A stretch of 8,491 bases of DNA from an uncultured Flavobacteriales bacterium (GTDB lineage Bacteria > Bacteroidota > Bacteroidia > Flavobacteriales_D > Sanyastnellaceae), in assembly GCA_913057815.1 (NCBI GenBank), contig CAJXOV010000074.1, forward strand, positions 1 to 8,491, in the 5' to 3' direction. Below, piece by piece: positions 1-6,927 of this stretch; within the stretch, counting starts at the first letter, position 1, and each line of letters begins with the position of its first letter. The notes below the pieces were generated by a model. It ran no database searches, was not told the origin of the DNA, and was given only the letters and a program-made list of their open reading frames with translations. The position numbers and the translations under genes were made by a program.

Positions 1-31
1 ACATCATAGAGAACATAAGTAATTTTTTCAT
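1..31 (-). CDS. Partial gene start, signal-peptide-like N-terminus
   Basis: A minus-strand ATG at 29-31 opens a frame that stays open to the window edge and reads MKKLLMFSMM. This is a lysine pair followed by hydrophobic residues, the usual opening of a Sec signal peptide, so the gene may encode an exported or outer-membrane protein. It lies about 95 bases beyond the glmS stop on the same strand. Upstream of it a TTTCTTTG at 51-58 (minus strand) matches seven of eight positions of the Bacteroidota -7 element, but I find no TTG at the right distance. Only ten codons are visible, so neither the gene nor its product can be confirmed. Confidence 0.4.
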   Translation of the reverse strand, partial: MKKLLMFSMM

Positions 32-80
32 TATATGATTATTTTAATTTCAAAGAAAGAAAAGAAATAATCCTACTGAA

Positions 81-117
81 AAAGAGCGCTTAGGAGCCAG
101 TAAATAACACTTACTAG
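81..117 (-). terminator. Possible weak terminator after glmS
   Basis: Read on the minus strand, CTAGTAA (111-117) pairs with TTACTGG (97-103) across a 7-base loop, giving a seven-pair stem with one G-U pair. A T-rich run (CTCTTTTTC, about 80-88) follows some 10-15 bases further on, not directly after the stem. The position just past the glmS stop fits transcription termination, but the stem is AT-rich and the spacing to the T run is poor. An RNA decay or processing boundary is equally possible. Confidence 0.22.
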
Positions 118-125
118 TGCAAAAC

Positions 126-1970
126 TTACTCCACAGTAACCGACTTGGCTAGGTTTCTAGGTTGATCTACATTACACCCTCTCATGAGGGCTATGTGGTA
201 AGATAAAAGCTGAAGAGGAACCGTTGATACTAAAGGCATTAGAACCTCATCACAACTTGGGATTTCAATAAAATGATCTGCCATTCCTTTTACATCCTTA
301 TCACCTTCAGTGATTATAGCTATTATTTTTCCCTTTCTAGCTTTCACTTCTTGAATGTTACTTACCACTTTTTCATAGCTTGGACCTTTAGTAGCTATAA
401 CAAAAACCGGCATTTCTTCATCAATTAATGCTATGGGACCATGTTTCATTTCAGCTGCTGGGTATCCTTCAGCATGAATGTAGCTAATCTCTTTTAACTT
501 TAAAGCCCCTTCTAAAGCCACAGGGAAACTATAACCTCTACCTAAGTACAATGCATTGGTAGCATTCTTATAGATTTCTGCTATAAATTCAATTTTATCA
601 TTCGTCTTTAAAACCTTTTCTACTTTATCAGGAATAGTGGTAAGCTCTGCTAATAATCTATGGAATTTCTCATCACTGATAGATCCTTTTTTCTTCGCTA
701 CCTCTAGTGCCATTAATGTAAGCACAGTAACCTGAGCCGTAAAGGCTTTTGTAGAAGCCACTCCTATCTCAGGACCGGCATGTGTATAAGCACCACTGTG
801 TGTTTCTCTACTAATAGTAGATCCTACAACATTACACACACCAAATATATGCGCTCCTTTTTCTTTGGCTAATTTAATAGCGGCCAGTGTATCTGCTGTT
901 TCCCCACTCTGACTTATAGCTATAACTATATCGTCTTCATTAATAATAGGGTTCCTATATCTAAACTCTGAGGCATACTCAACTTCTACAGGAATTCTGG
1001 CTAAATCTTCGAAAAGATATTCTGCTACTAATCCCGCATGCCAAGATGTACCACATGCTACAATTATTATTCTATTAGCGTTTTTCCATTTGCCTTCATA
1101 AGAGTCTATTCCTGACATCTTAATAAGACCTTTATTCAGATTCATTCTCCCTCTGAAACAATCAGTAATAGATCTTGGCTGCTCATAAATTTCTTTAAGC
1201 ATGAAATGATCATAACCGCCTTTTTCTAAGGCTTCTAATTGCATTTCTAACTCCTGAATATATGGAGTGATCGACTGATTTTCAATATTTACTATCTTAA
1301 GATCACCTTGTCTATTTACTAAGGCAATCTCTTCATCTTCTAAATAGACTACATTCTTAGTGAACTCAATAATAGGCGTGGCATCACTAGCTATAAAAAA
1401 CTCACCTGGCTCTCCGATACCAACTACAAGAGGACTACTCTTCTTAGCTACGATAAGTTCATTGTCATTATCCTTATCGATAACCACAATTGCATAGGCT
1501 CCTATTACTTCATTCAAAGCAATACGAACGGAATCAAAAAGGTTATTGTCTGTATTCTTGCGAACATCTTCAATCAAATGAACCAACACTTCGGTGTCTG
1601 TATCACTATGAAAAACGTGCCCTCTGTTTATTAGCTCTTCTTTTAAAGATGCGTAATTTTCTATAATTCCATTGTGTATTAATGCTAGCTTACCATCTCC
1701 ACTCGAATGTGGATGAGCATTAACATCATTGGGCTCTCCGTGTGTAGCCCATCTAGTGTGACCAATTCCGATAGTTCCAGACTTATCTTTAGATTCCGTA
1801 AACTCTTCTAGGTCGCTTACCTTTCCCTTTCTCTTATAAAGAGCTAAATTATCATCATTTATTAAGGCTACACCAGAGCTGTCATACCCACGGTATTCAA
1901 GTCTTTTAAGTCCTTTGATAATAATTGGATAAGCATCTCTTTCGCCAATATAACCGACTATTCCACACAT
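126..1970 (-). CDS. glmS: Glutamine--fructose-6-phosphate aminotransferase (isomerizing)
   Basis: GlmS converts fructose-6-phosphate and glutamine to glucosamine-6-phosphate, the entry step to UDP-GlcNAc for peptidoglycan and lipopolysaccharide, in the cytoplasm. The 614-residue length is normal for the family. The N-terminal glutaminase domain (about 2-220) begins MCGIVGYIG with the nucleophilic Cys2, and shows HTRWATHG (71-78) and HNGIIENY (99-106). Two SIS sugar-isomerase domains follow, with CGTSWHAG (306-313), SQSGETADT (353-361), GPEIGVASTKAF (399-410), EGALKLKEISYIHAEGY (487-503) and EMKHGP (507-512). The C-terminal tail DQPRNLAKSVTVE carries the conserved lysine of the isomerase site (K609). 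The ATG is fixed by the requirement for Cys2. It lies 34 bases after the DUF4270 stop with no good promoter in between, so it is probably the last gene of the leftward operon. No ribozyme-like leader would fit in that gap. Confidence 0.98.
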   Translation of the reverse strand: MCGIVGYIGERDAYPIIIKGLKRLEYRGYDSSGVALINDDNLALYKRKGKVSDLEEFTESKDKSGTIGIGHTRWATHGEPNDVNAHPHSSGDGKLALIHNGIIENYASLKEELINRGHVFHSDTDTEVLVHLIEDVRKNTDNNLFDSVRIALNEVIGAYAIVVIDKDNDNELIVAKKSSPLVVGIGEPGEFFIASDATPIIEFTKNVVYLEDEEIALVNRQGDLKIVNIENQSITPYIQELEMQLEALEKGGYDHFMLKEIYEQPRSITDCFRGRMNLNKGLIKMSGIDSYEGKWKNANRIIIVACGTSWHAGLVAEYLFEDLARIPVEVEYASEFRYRNPIINEDDIVIAISQSGETADTLAAIKLAKEKGAHIFGVCNVVGSTISRETHSGAYTHAGPEIGVASTKAFTAQVTVLTLMALEVAKKKGSISDEKFHRLLAELTTIPDKVEKVLKTNDKIEFIAEIYKNATNALYLGRGYSFPVALEGALKLKEISYIHAEGYPAAEMKHGPIALIDEEMPVFVIATKGPSYEKVVSNIQEVKARKGKIIAIITEGDKDVKGMADHFIEIPSCDEVLMPLVSTVPLQLLSYHIALMRGCNVDQPRNLAKSVTVE

Positions 1971-2004
1971 AGTAAAATTGTTTTTAGTAAAAATACGTCA
2001 CTAT

Positions 2005-3381
2005 TTACTCCGAATATGTAAGAATTAGTCTCATATTTTCAGTAGCATTTTGTGAATTACTATTAGGCCCATTTAGAATCACTCTTTTAGGCTCAATAAA
2101 GAACCTATTCCAATAGCTCGCACCATCCAGAAATTCTCGCAATCTCTCAGGAGGATTCACAGAGATCCATAAAGACTCAAGATCGGAAGATTCTAAAATA
2201 ATATTCTGAAAATGAAGCGGTAAGTCAAAAACATAAGCACCTTCTACAATGTCGTAAAAGCCATCCAGCGAAAGTCCAAAAATTTGGTCTTCTATAATTT
2301 TCAATGAGTCTCGGACATTACCTGCAGAGAGGTAGAGTACACTAGGAATAGAATATTTCGAGTTGACATCATTGGCCAAAGGCATTACTAATTTTGCACT
2401 AGAAATAACTAGACTTGAATCTCCAATAATATCCACAGGAAAATCATCTACCGATAATCTAGCCATCAATCCATCTATTCCTTGTAAGTATATTTTATCG
2501 TTTGACTCTAAAGACCCTTCAAAATCTCCGAATACTGAAGTTGTGTAGTCTCTGTCGAAATAATTATAGTACGCAGAATTATTATCAAATTGAAATGAAA
2601 CACTCAGTGTGTCCTCTTCCGCTTCTGTGGCATTTCTATAATAAATATTCAAGGATGTCAGCCCATCATTTGGGTCTATTCCAAATACTCCGCCATCTGC
2701 AGTGTTAGAATTAATAGCTAACCCTTTGAAAAAGCTCTGAAAAGATTCGTTGTCTTCAAAGACGACAGAGCCACTCTCATTTAACAACCGCTGTCCAATT
2801 TCTTGAACAAGAGGAATGCTTATAACAGTATGTACAGAATCTCCTCTGGTAATATTAGTAGCATTAGTAATAGCTATAACATCCTCACCTGGGATGACTA
2901 AATCATCCATTAAAGTCTCAGCTTGTCTATTTGAATAGTACAAAGAATCATTGTACAAATCCTCATTAAGTTCAAATACAGAAAATGACTGCATTTCCAA
3001 AGACCCAATTATTCGTTGAGTTGTCCGAACCGTAAGAATAACAGAATCCAACAGTAAATTTTCGGGAGAACCTAAATCAAGATCGTTTCCTGGTAACTCT
3101 AACTGACCATAAAAAACAGTTTTTGTAAGACCGAATTGATCATCATCATAGTTTCCTAAAAAAGCCTCAGCAATCTCATCGGTACGCATAGAGTCTGCTT
3201 TATACAATGAGGCAGTAAACAAAACACTGTCCTGAAAGATATTCAAGCCATCACCTTCAGGCTGAACTCCTAATCCTATGGTTTGGTCATCTTTTTTACA
3301 AGAATCCGATATAAAAATCACTAAAACGAGAAAGGCTGTCAATGACAGCCTATTTCTCAATGGGTTATAATTTAATTTCAT
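2005..3381 (-). CDS. DUF4270 family lipoprotein
   Basis: This is a predicted exported lipoprotein of a Bacteroidota-specific family of unknown function. From the ATG at 3379-3381 the protein has 458 residues and starts with a basic stretch, a hydrophobic core (LTAFLVLVIFIS), then DSC-KKDD. The cysteine at residue 28 is the likely lipidation site, although the residues before it (I-S-D-S-C) are a loose lipobox. The body shows DUF4270-like patches: QPEGDGLNIFQDS shortly after the cysteine, DEIAEAFLGNYDDDQFGLTKT, LLLDSVILTV, and a C-terminal NMRLILTYSE beta strand. I chose the ATG because GAAGAG sits five bases upstream. A GTG two codons earlier (3385-3387) would overlap the upstream stop. The gene follows the GT5-like gene by 2 bases and precedes glmS, so translational coupling is likely. 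The specific function is unknown. Confidence 0.85.
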   Translation of the reverse strand: MKLNYNPLRNRLSLTAFLVLVIFISDSCKKDDQTIGLGVQPEGDGLNIFQDSVLFTASLYKADSMRTDEIAEAFLGNYDDDQFGLTKTVFYGQLELPGNDLDLGSPENLLLDSVILTVRTTQRIIGSLEMQSFSVFELNEDLYNDSLYYSNRQAETLMDDLVIPGEDVIAITNATNITRGDSVHTVISIPLVQEIGQRLLNESGSVVFEDNESFQSFFKGLAINSNTADGGVFGIDPNDGLTSLNIYYRNATEAEEDTLSVSFQFDNNSAYYNYFDRDYTTSVFGDFEGSLESNDKIYLQGIDGLMARLSVDDFPVDIIGDSSLVISSAKLVMPLANDVNSKYSIPSVLYLSAGNVRDSLKIIEDQIFGLSLDGFYDIVEGAYVFDLPLHFQNIILESSDLESLWISVNPPERLREFLDGASYWNRFFIEPKRVILNGPNSNSQNATENMRLILTYSE

Positions 3382-3383
3382 TT

Positions 3384-4214
3384 TCACTCTTCAATCAAAA
3401 CGGAATTGCCTTGATGAATATTATCATAAAACTCATCTACTTCTGAAATGTATCCATCATTCCCTGGAAACTTGAGGAATGGTATATTCTTTTCAGCAAT
3501 AAAATCAGTTAATGATTCGTCTATGTTTTCCGTAGCCTGAATAACTCCGTCAGAGTATCTAGCAGCTAGTAAATTCAAATTATCAAACGAAGGTGTTTCA
3601 ATTTCTTTCACATCTTCTTTAGAAGCTCCGTCAAATTGCAACTTCTCAATAAATCTTTTATCTAACGTCTTATCGAAACCTTGCTCATAAGCAGAGTAAA
3701 TCACCTTTACATCCTTAAAGTGAGGGTTATCCTTAAATATGTTCTTAACGTAATAAGGCATTAAAGCACTCATCCATCCATGACAATGAATAATATCTGG
3801 AGTCCAACCTAACTTTTTCACAGTTTCCAACACTCCTTTCACGAAGAAAATAGAACGCTCATCTGCGTCTTTAAATAATTTTCCTTTCTCGTTCGTATTG
3901 TAAAACTTTCTAGAAAAATACTCTTCGTTATCTATAAAGTAAACTTGCATTCTAGCAGCAGGGATAGAAGCCACTTTAATAATCAAAGGATGATCAGAGT
4001 CATCAATTATCATATTCATACCTGAAAGTCTGATAACCTCGTGAAGTTGATGCCTTCGTTCATTTATCTTACCATACTTAGGCATAAAGACCCTAATTTC
4101 TCTTTCTCGCTCAAAAATTCCTTGAGGGAGATGTCTAGATATATAACCTATGTTAGATTCTGGTGTAAACGGTAAAATTTCTTGAGAGACATATAAAACA
4201 CGCACTTTTTCCAT
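3384..4214 (-). CDS. Short glycogen/starch synthase-like protein (GT5 N-terminal domain only)
   Basis: The 276 residues match the N-terminal Rossmann half of bacterial glycogen synthase (glycosyltransferase family 5): a first strand KVRVLYVSQEILPF (3-16), VFMPKYGKI (42-50), an insert with FKDADERSIFFVKGVLE (114-130), and the signature PDIIHCHGWMSALMPYYV (139-156). Full GlgA is about 470-480 residues and has a second Rossmann domain that binds the nucleotide sugar. That half is absent here, and the frame ends cleanly at a TGA. The KxGGL loop that contacts ADP-glucose is replaced by PESNIGYIS (18-26). Similar short proteins beside panC are common in Bacteroidota genomes and are usually labelled glycogen/starch synthase. 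Catalysis of ADP-glucose transfer is doubtful; a binding, regulatory or partner-dependent role is an inference. It is the first gene of the leftward operon, with a strong promoter match just upstream. Confidence 0.85.
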   Translation of the reverse strand: MEKVRVLYVSQEILPFTPESNIGYISRHLPQGIFEREREIRVFMPKYGKINERRHQLHEVIRLSGMNMIIDDSDHPLIIKVASIPAARMQVYFIDNEEYFSRKFYNTNEKGKLFKDADERSIFFVKGVLETVKKLGWTPDIIHCHGWMSALMPYYVKNIFKDNPHFKDVKVIYSAYEQGFDKTLDKRFIEKLQFDGASKEDVKEIETPSFDNLNLLAARYSDGVIQATENIDESLTDFIAEKNIPFLKFPGNDGYISEVDEFYDNIHQGNSVLIEE

Positions 4215-4245
4215 TCTTCAACTTCTTTTCTGGTGATTTCAGCTA

Positions 4246-4276
4246 CAAAGATACGCAATTTAAAGCCTCAGGTCAA
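4246..4276 (-). promoter_or_regulatory. Bacteroidota-type promoter for the leftward operon
   Basis: On the minus strand a TTG (complement of 4274-4276) is followed after exactly 20 bases by TATCTTTG (complement of 4246-4253). This matches the Bacteroidota primary sigma factor pattern of a -33 TTG and a -7 TAnnTTTG. Transcription would start at about 4239-4241, giving a leader of about 25 bases before the ATG of the GT5-like gene at 4214. Confidence 0.7.
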
Positions 4277-4286
4277 GGAATTGGAC

Positions 4287-4294
4287 TAGTTTTG
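4287..4294 (+). promoter_or_regulatory. Bacteroidota -7 element upstream of panC
   Basis: TAGTTTTG is a full match to TAnnTTTG and lies 27 bases before the panC ATG, so transcription would start near 4301 with a leader of about 20 bases. I see no TTG at the expected -33 distance; that position (about 4262-4268) falls inside the oppositely oriented promoter. The element is therefore weaker support than the leftward promoter. Confidence 0.5.
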
Positions 4295-4321
4295 GCGATT
4301 TAGAACGCTTAAAATTAGCTT

Positions 4322-5167
4322 ATGAATTCTTTAAGAATCATCAGAACTGTGGCGGGAATGCGCCATGTAATCAAGGCCCAAAAAGCCCAAGGTTTATCCG
4401 TTGGATTTGTCCCTACCATGGGAGCACTACACAATGGACACGCCTCTCTTCTTAAGGTGGCTAGAAAAGAGGTTAACGTTTTAGTATCAAGTATATATAC
4501 TAACCCCACACAGTTTGAGAACAAGATAGACCTAGATAGATACCCAAAGACAGAGAATAATGACTTAAAGCTACTAAAACAAGAAAATACAGACTTTGCC
4601 TTTATACCTCAAACAGACGACATTTACCATGAACTCGAAGTCAAAAAAATCGATTATGGCACCTTAACAAACTCACTAGAAGGCGCCCATAGACCAGGAC
4701 ATTTCGATGGAATGAGCACAATTGTTAGAAAGATGATTCAAATCATCTCGCCTGACAAGGCATATTTAGGAGAAAAGGACTGGCAGCAGTTAGCAATTAT
4801 TAACAGAATGAGTAAGATAGAAAGGCTGGGGGCTGAAATAATCGGCTGTCCTATTATTCGTGAAACTTCAGGTTTAGCCATGAGCTCTAGAAACACCAGA
4901 CTTTCTGATTCGGAAAGAACAGCAGCTTTATCTATTTCTAAAAGCGTGTTTTCTTCTAGAGAGGGCGCTGACAACCAGACGACTAAAGAGACTGAAGAAA
5001 ACATAAGACAGCGGTTAATTGACGCTGGGTTAAAACCTGATTATGTGAAGATAGTAAATGCTGAATCTCTAGAGGAAGTGCAAAATTTAGATGTAGCAGG
5101 AGAGAAAAGAATATTAATAGCTGCCTATGCAGGGATTATACGCCTTATAGATAATGGGCCTATATAA
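4322..5167 (+). CDS. panC: Pantothenate synthetase (pantoate--beta-alanine ligase)
   Basis: PanC joins pantoate and beta-alanine with ATP to make pantothenate, the precursor of coenzyme A, in the cytoplasm. At 281 residues it has the normal family length. The nucleotidyltransferase HIGH-type motif is FVPTMGALHNGH (29-40). It is followed by SSIYTNPTQF (56-65), EGAHRPGHFDGMSTIV (120-135), the GEKDWQQL stretch (150-157) of the ATP and pantoate site, and SGLAMSSRNTRLS (183-195), the KMSKS-like loop. The pantoate-contacting Q64 and Q156 are present by family comparison. The ATG gives an N-terminus in the usual place relative to the PTMG motif. It is divergent from the GT5-like gene. Aspartate decarboxylase (panD), often its neighbour in this phylum, is not next to it; tatA is. 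Confidence 0.97.
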   Translation: MNSLRIIRTVAGMRHVIKAQKAQGLSVGFVPTMGALHNGHASLLKVARKEVNVLVSSIYTNPTQFENKIDLDRYPKTENNDLKLLKQENTDFAFIPQTDDIYHELEVKKIDYGTLTNSLEGAHRPGHFDGMSTIVRKMIQIISPDKAYLGEKDWQQLAIINRMSKIERLGAEIIGCPIIRETSGLAMSSRNTRLSDSERTAALSISKSVFSSREGADNQTTKETEENIRQRLIDAGLKPDYVKIVNAESLEEVQNLDVAGEKRILIAAYAGIIRLIDNGPI

Positions 5168-5189
5168 GACGAACAGCTCCTTTTTTAAG

Positions 5190-5197
5190 TAAATTTG
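5190..5197 (+). promoter_or_regulatory. Bacteroidota -7 element upstream of tatA
   Basis: TAAATTTG is a full match to TAnnTTTG, 25 bases before the tatA ATG and inside the 55-base gap after panC. A start site near 5203-5205 would leave a leader of about 20 bases, the same geometry as at panC. No TTG is found 19-21 bases upstream, so the -33 half is not supported. It suggests that tatA and the genes after it can be transcribed independently of panC. Confidence 0.5.
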
Positions 5198-5222
5198 CAT
5201 AGTAATTCATAAAACGAATATC

Positions 5223-5408
5223 ATGATTAGCTTAGCGTTTTTACAAAACATGGGAGTTCCTGGGATCATTCTCATCGTATTAGTGGTAGTTCTTTTATTT
5301 GGAGGTAAAAAAATTCCTGAGCTCATGAAAGGGCTAGGCCAAGGAATGAAAGAATTCAAGGATGCTTCCAAAGATGGCTCTTCTGAGAAGAAGGAAGTGG
5401 AAGAATAA
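5223..5408 (+). CDS. tatA: Sec-independent (twin-arginine) translocase subunit TatA
   Basis: TatA forms the inner-membrane assemblies that let folded twin-arginine proteins cross, working with TatC. The 61-residue protein has the family plan: a short N-terminus, one membrane helix (about 11-26, [16 protein letters not shown]), the hinge FGGKKIPEL (26-34) with the invariant F-G and the proline at 32, an amphipathic helix [13 protein letters not shown] (36-48), and a short charged tail rich in K and E. TatA and TatE cannot be told apart by sequence alone; a TatB role is unlikely given the short tail and the GGKKIPEL hinge. No tatC is in the window. It has its own -7 element upstream, and the transglycosylase gene starts 32 bases after its stop. 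Neither exported neighbour has an RR signal, so they are not Tat substrates. Confidence 0.95.
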   Translation: MISLAFLQNMGVPGIILIVLVVVLLFGGKKIPELMKGLGQGMKEFKDASKDGSSEKKEVEE

Positions 5409-5440
5409 AGTATACCTACTTTAATTACAACATTTTATCT

Positions 5441-6922
5441 ATGATTCTCAAATCGTTTAAATTTCTAGTGATTTGGGTTAGCCTGTTCTCGTCATTTTCA
5501 GTTTTTGCTCAAGACTCTCTTTTACAAGTTTCAGACTCATCCTTAGTAGTCCCCGAAGATTTCAGTTATTTATATGAAGTAGATTCTCTATGGATCCAAC
5601 ATACAGATAGCTTAGCTGGTCTTAAAGTCACTAAAATAGATTCCTCTGTTCTAGTCATGAACGAAACTAGCTTAACTTATAAACTAAGGCTGGACAGCAT
5701 AAATGAATTAACACCTCTAAACATTTCGCACAACCCTCATTTAGACAGGTATATTAATGAGTATTTGAGGTACAAGCATCAGCTTTCAAAATTGATGGGT
5801 TTATCCAAGCTATACTTCCCTCAAATGGAAGCTATCTTAGACAAGCACGACATTCCTCTGGAAATAAAAAACTTAAGTGTGATAGAGTCAGCTTTGAACC
5901 CAAATGCTCGTTCCTACCGAGGAGCCACTGGACTATGGCAGTTCATGTTGCCTACAGCTAAAGAGTGCGGCCTGGTAGTAAACTCCTATGTGGATGAACG
6001 AAAAGACCCAACTAAATCTACCGAAGCGGCATGTATCTATCTAAAAAGACTTTATGACATTTATGGTGTTTGGGAGTTATCGATAGCTGCTTATAACTGC
6101 GGTCCTGGAAATGTAAATAAAGCAATTAGAAAGGCTGGAGGAAGTAAGAATTTTTGGAAAATACGTTCGTTCTTACCTAGAGAAACCCAAAAATACGTCC
6201 CTCGATTTATGGCTATGTGTTACTTAATGGAATTTGGAGAGAGTCACGGAGTATATCCTACAGAGCTAGACTTAACGTTTTGGCAAACGGATACGGTAGT
6301 TGTTAAAAAAGCTCTTAGGTTTGATCAAATCACTGAAAAAACTTCTATTGCAACGCAGACCCTTACTACTTTAAACCCTCAATATAAACTGAAGGTGATT
6401 CCTACATCAAACGAGGGAAATTTATTAGTAATTCCGGTCAAAAACATGCCGGAATTCCTAGATGCGGAGGCAAGCTTTAGAAAACACAAGCCAGAAGAGA
6501 AACATCCCTATGTGAAACCTGCGGTGGCAACATACGAGGAAGAAAGGTCGAGAAAAAAATCGACATACATTGTTAGAAGTGGTGATGTACTAGGGTCTAT
6601 AGCCCAGAATAACGGAGTGAGTGTATCACAAATAAAAAGGTGGAATGGAATAAGGGGGACTAGAATTAAGGCGGGCCAAAGATTAACCCTTTATGCTCCT
6701 GAAAACATTAAAAAAAGTACTCTAAAGAAAACCAACGTACTTTCTAGCAATTCAGAATCAACGTATAACTACACGGTTCACACGGTAAGGAAAGGAGATA
6801 CTTTATGGGACATAGCTAAATTGTATTCAGGAGTGACTTCAGAAGACATTAAAAGATTGAACCAAGGAATAAACCCCAACAATCTTAAAATGGGATCCGT
6901 TCTCCGAATTAAAAAAATCTAA
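5441..6922 (+). CDS. MltD-type membrane or periplasmic lytic transglycosylase with two LysM domains
   Basis: This enzyme cleaves the MurNAc-GlcNAc bond of peptidoglycan, forming 1,6-anhydroMurNAc ends. The 493 residues begin with a Sec signal peptide (about 1-23) ending VFA before QDS; there is no lipobox cysteine, unlike E. coli MltD. A D/S-rich stretch (25-95) leads to the SLT domain (about 120-250): LSVIESALNPNA with catalytic Glu149, GATGLWQFM (161-169), and AAYNCGPGNV (216-225). Residues about 290-345 (QTLTTLNPQYKLKVIP... LLVIPV) resemble the degenerate LysM-like segment common in MltD proteins. Two clear LysM domains follow: YIVRSGDVLGSIAQNNGVS...LTLY (376-418) and YTVHTVRKGDTLWDIAKLY...LRIKK (444-492), which bind glycan strands. 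It sits between tatA and the DUF4837 gene (5-base gap), probably in one transcript. Confidence 0.95.
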   Translation: MILKSFKFLVIWVSLFSSFSVFAQDSLLQVSDSSLVVPEDFSYLYEVDSLWIQHTDSLAGLKVTKIDSSVLVMNETSLTYKLRLDSINELTPLNISHNPHLDRYINEYLRYKHQLSKLMGLSKLYFPQMEAILDKHDIPLEIKNLSVIESALNPNARSYRGATGLWQFMLPTAKECGLVVNSYVDERKDPTKSTEAACIYLKRLYDIYGVWELSIAAYNCGPGNVNKAIRKAGGSKNFWKIRSFLPRETQKYVPRFMAMCYLMEFGESHGVYPTELDLTFWQTDTVVVKKALRFDQITEKTSIATQTLTTLNPQYKLKVIPTSNEGNLLVIPVKNMPEFLDAEASFRKHKPEEKHPYVKPAVATYEEERSRKKSTYIVRSGDVLGSIAQNNGVSVSQIKRWNGIRGTRIKAGQRLTLYAPENIKKSTLKKTNVLSSNSESTYNYTVHTVRKGDTLWDIAKLYSGVTSEDIKRLNQGINPNNLKMGSVLRIKKI

Positions 6923-6927
6923 CATTA

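Noticed and set aside
71..95. TCCTA/TAGGA inverted repeat with AGCGCT near the glmS end
   Set aside because: A five-pair stem with a 15-base loop is expected by chance, and the nearby 97-117 hairpin is better.
1971..2004. Possible glmS leader, ribozyme or separate promoter
   Set aside because: The gap is only 34 bases, far too short for a glmS ribozyme, and its TATTTTTA does not match TAnnTTTG well.
2363..2708. Two plus-strand open frames of 61 and 68 codons opposite the DUF4270 gene
   Set aside because: They lie antisense inside a well-supported gene, resemble no family and have no start signals of their own.
4315..4524. Minus-strand open frame of 69 codons over the start of panC
   Set aside because: It is antisense to the PTMGALHNGH coding region and would need a promoter inside panC; its sequence looks random.
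4738..5004. Minus-strand open frame of 88 codons inside panC
   Set aside because: It is the reverse-strand shadow of the conserved GEKDWQQ to SSRN part of panC, with no homology that I recognise.
5155..5187. Possible terminator between panC and tatA (GGGC...GCTC followed by six T)
   Set aside because: The stem is only four pairs with a G-U and a loop of about 16 bases; the T run is followed directly by the tatA -7 element. Too weak to call.
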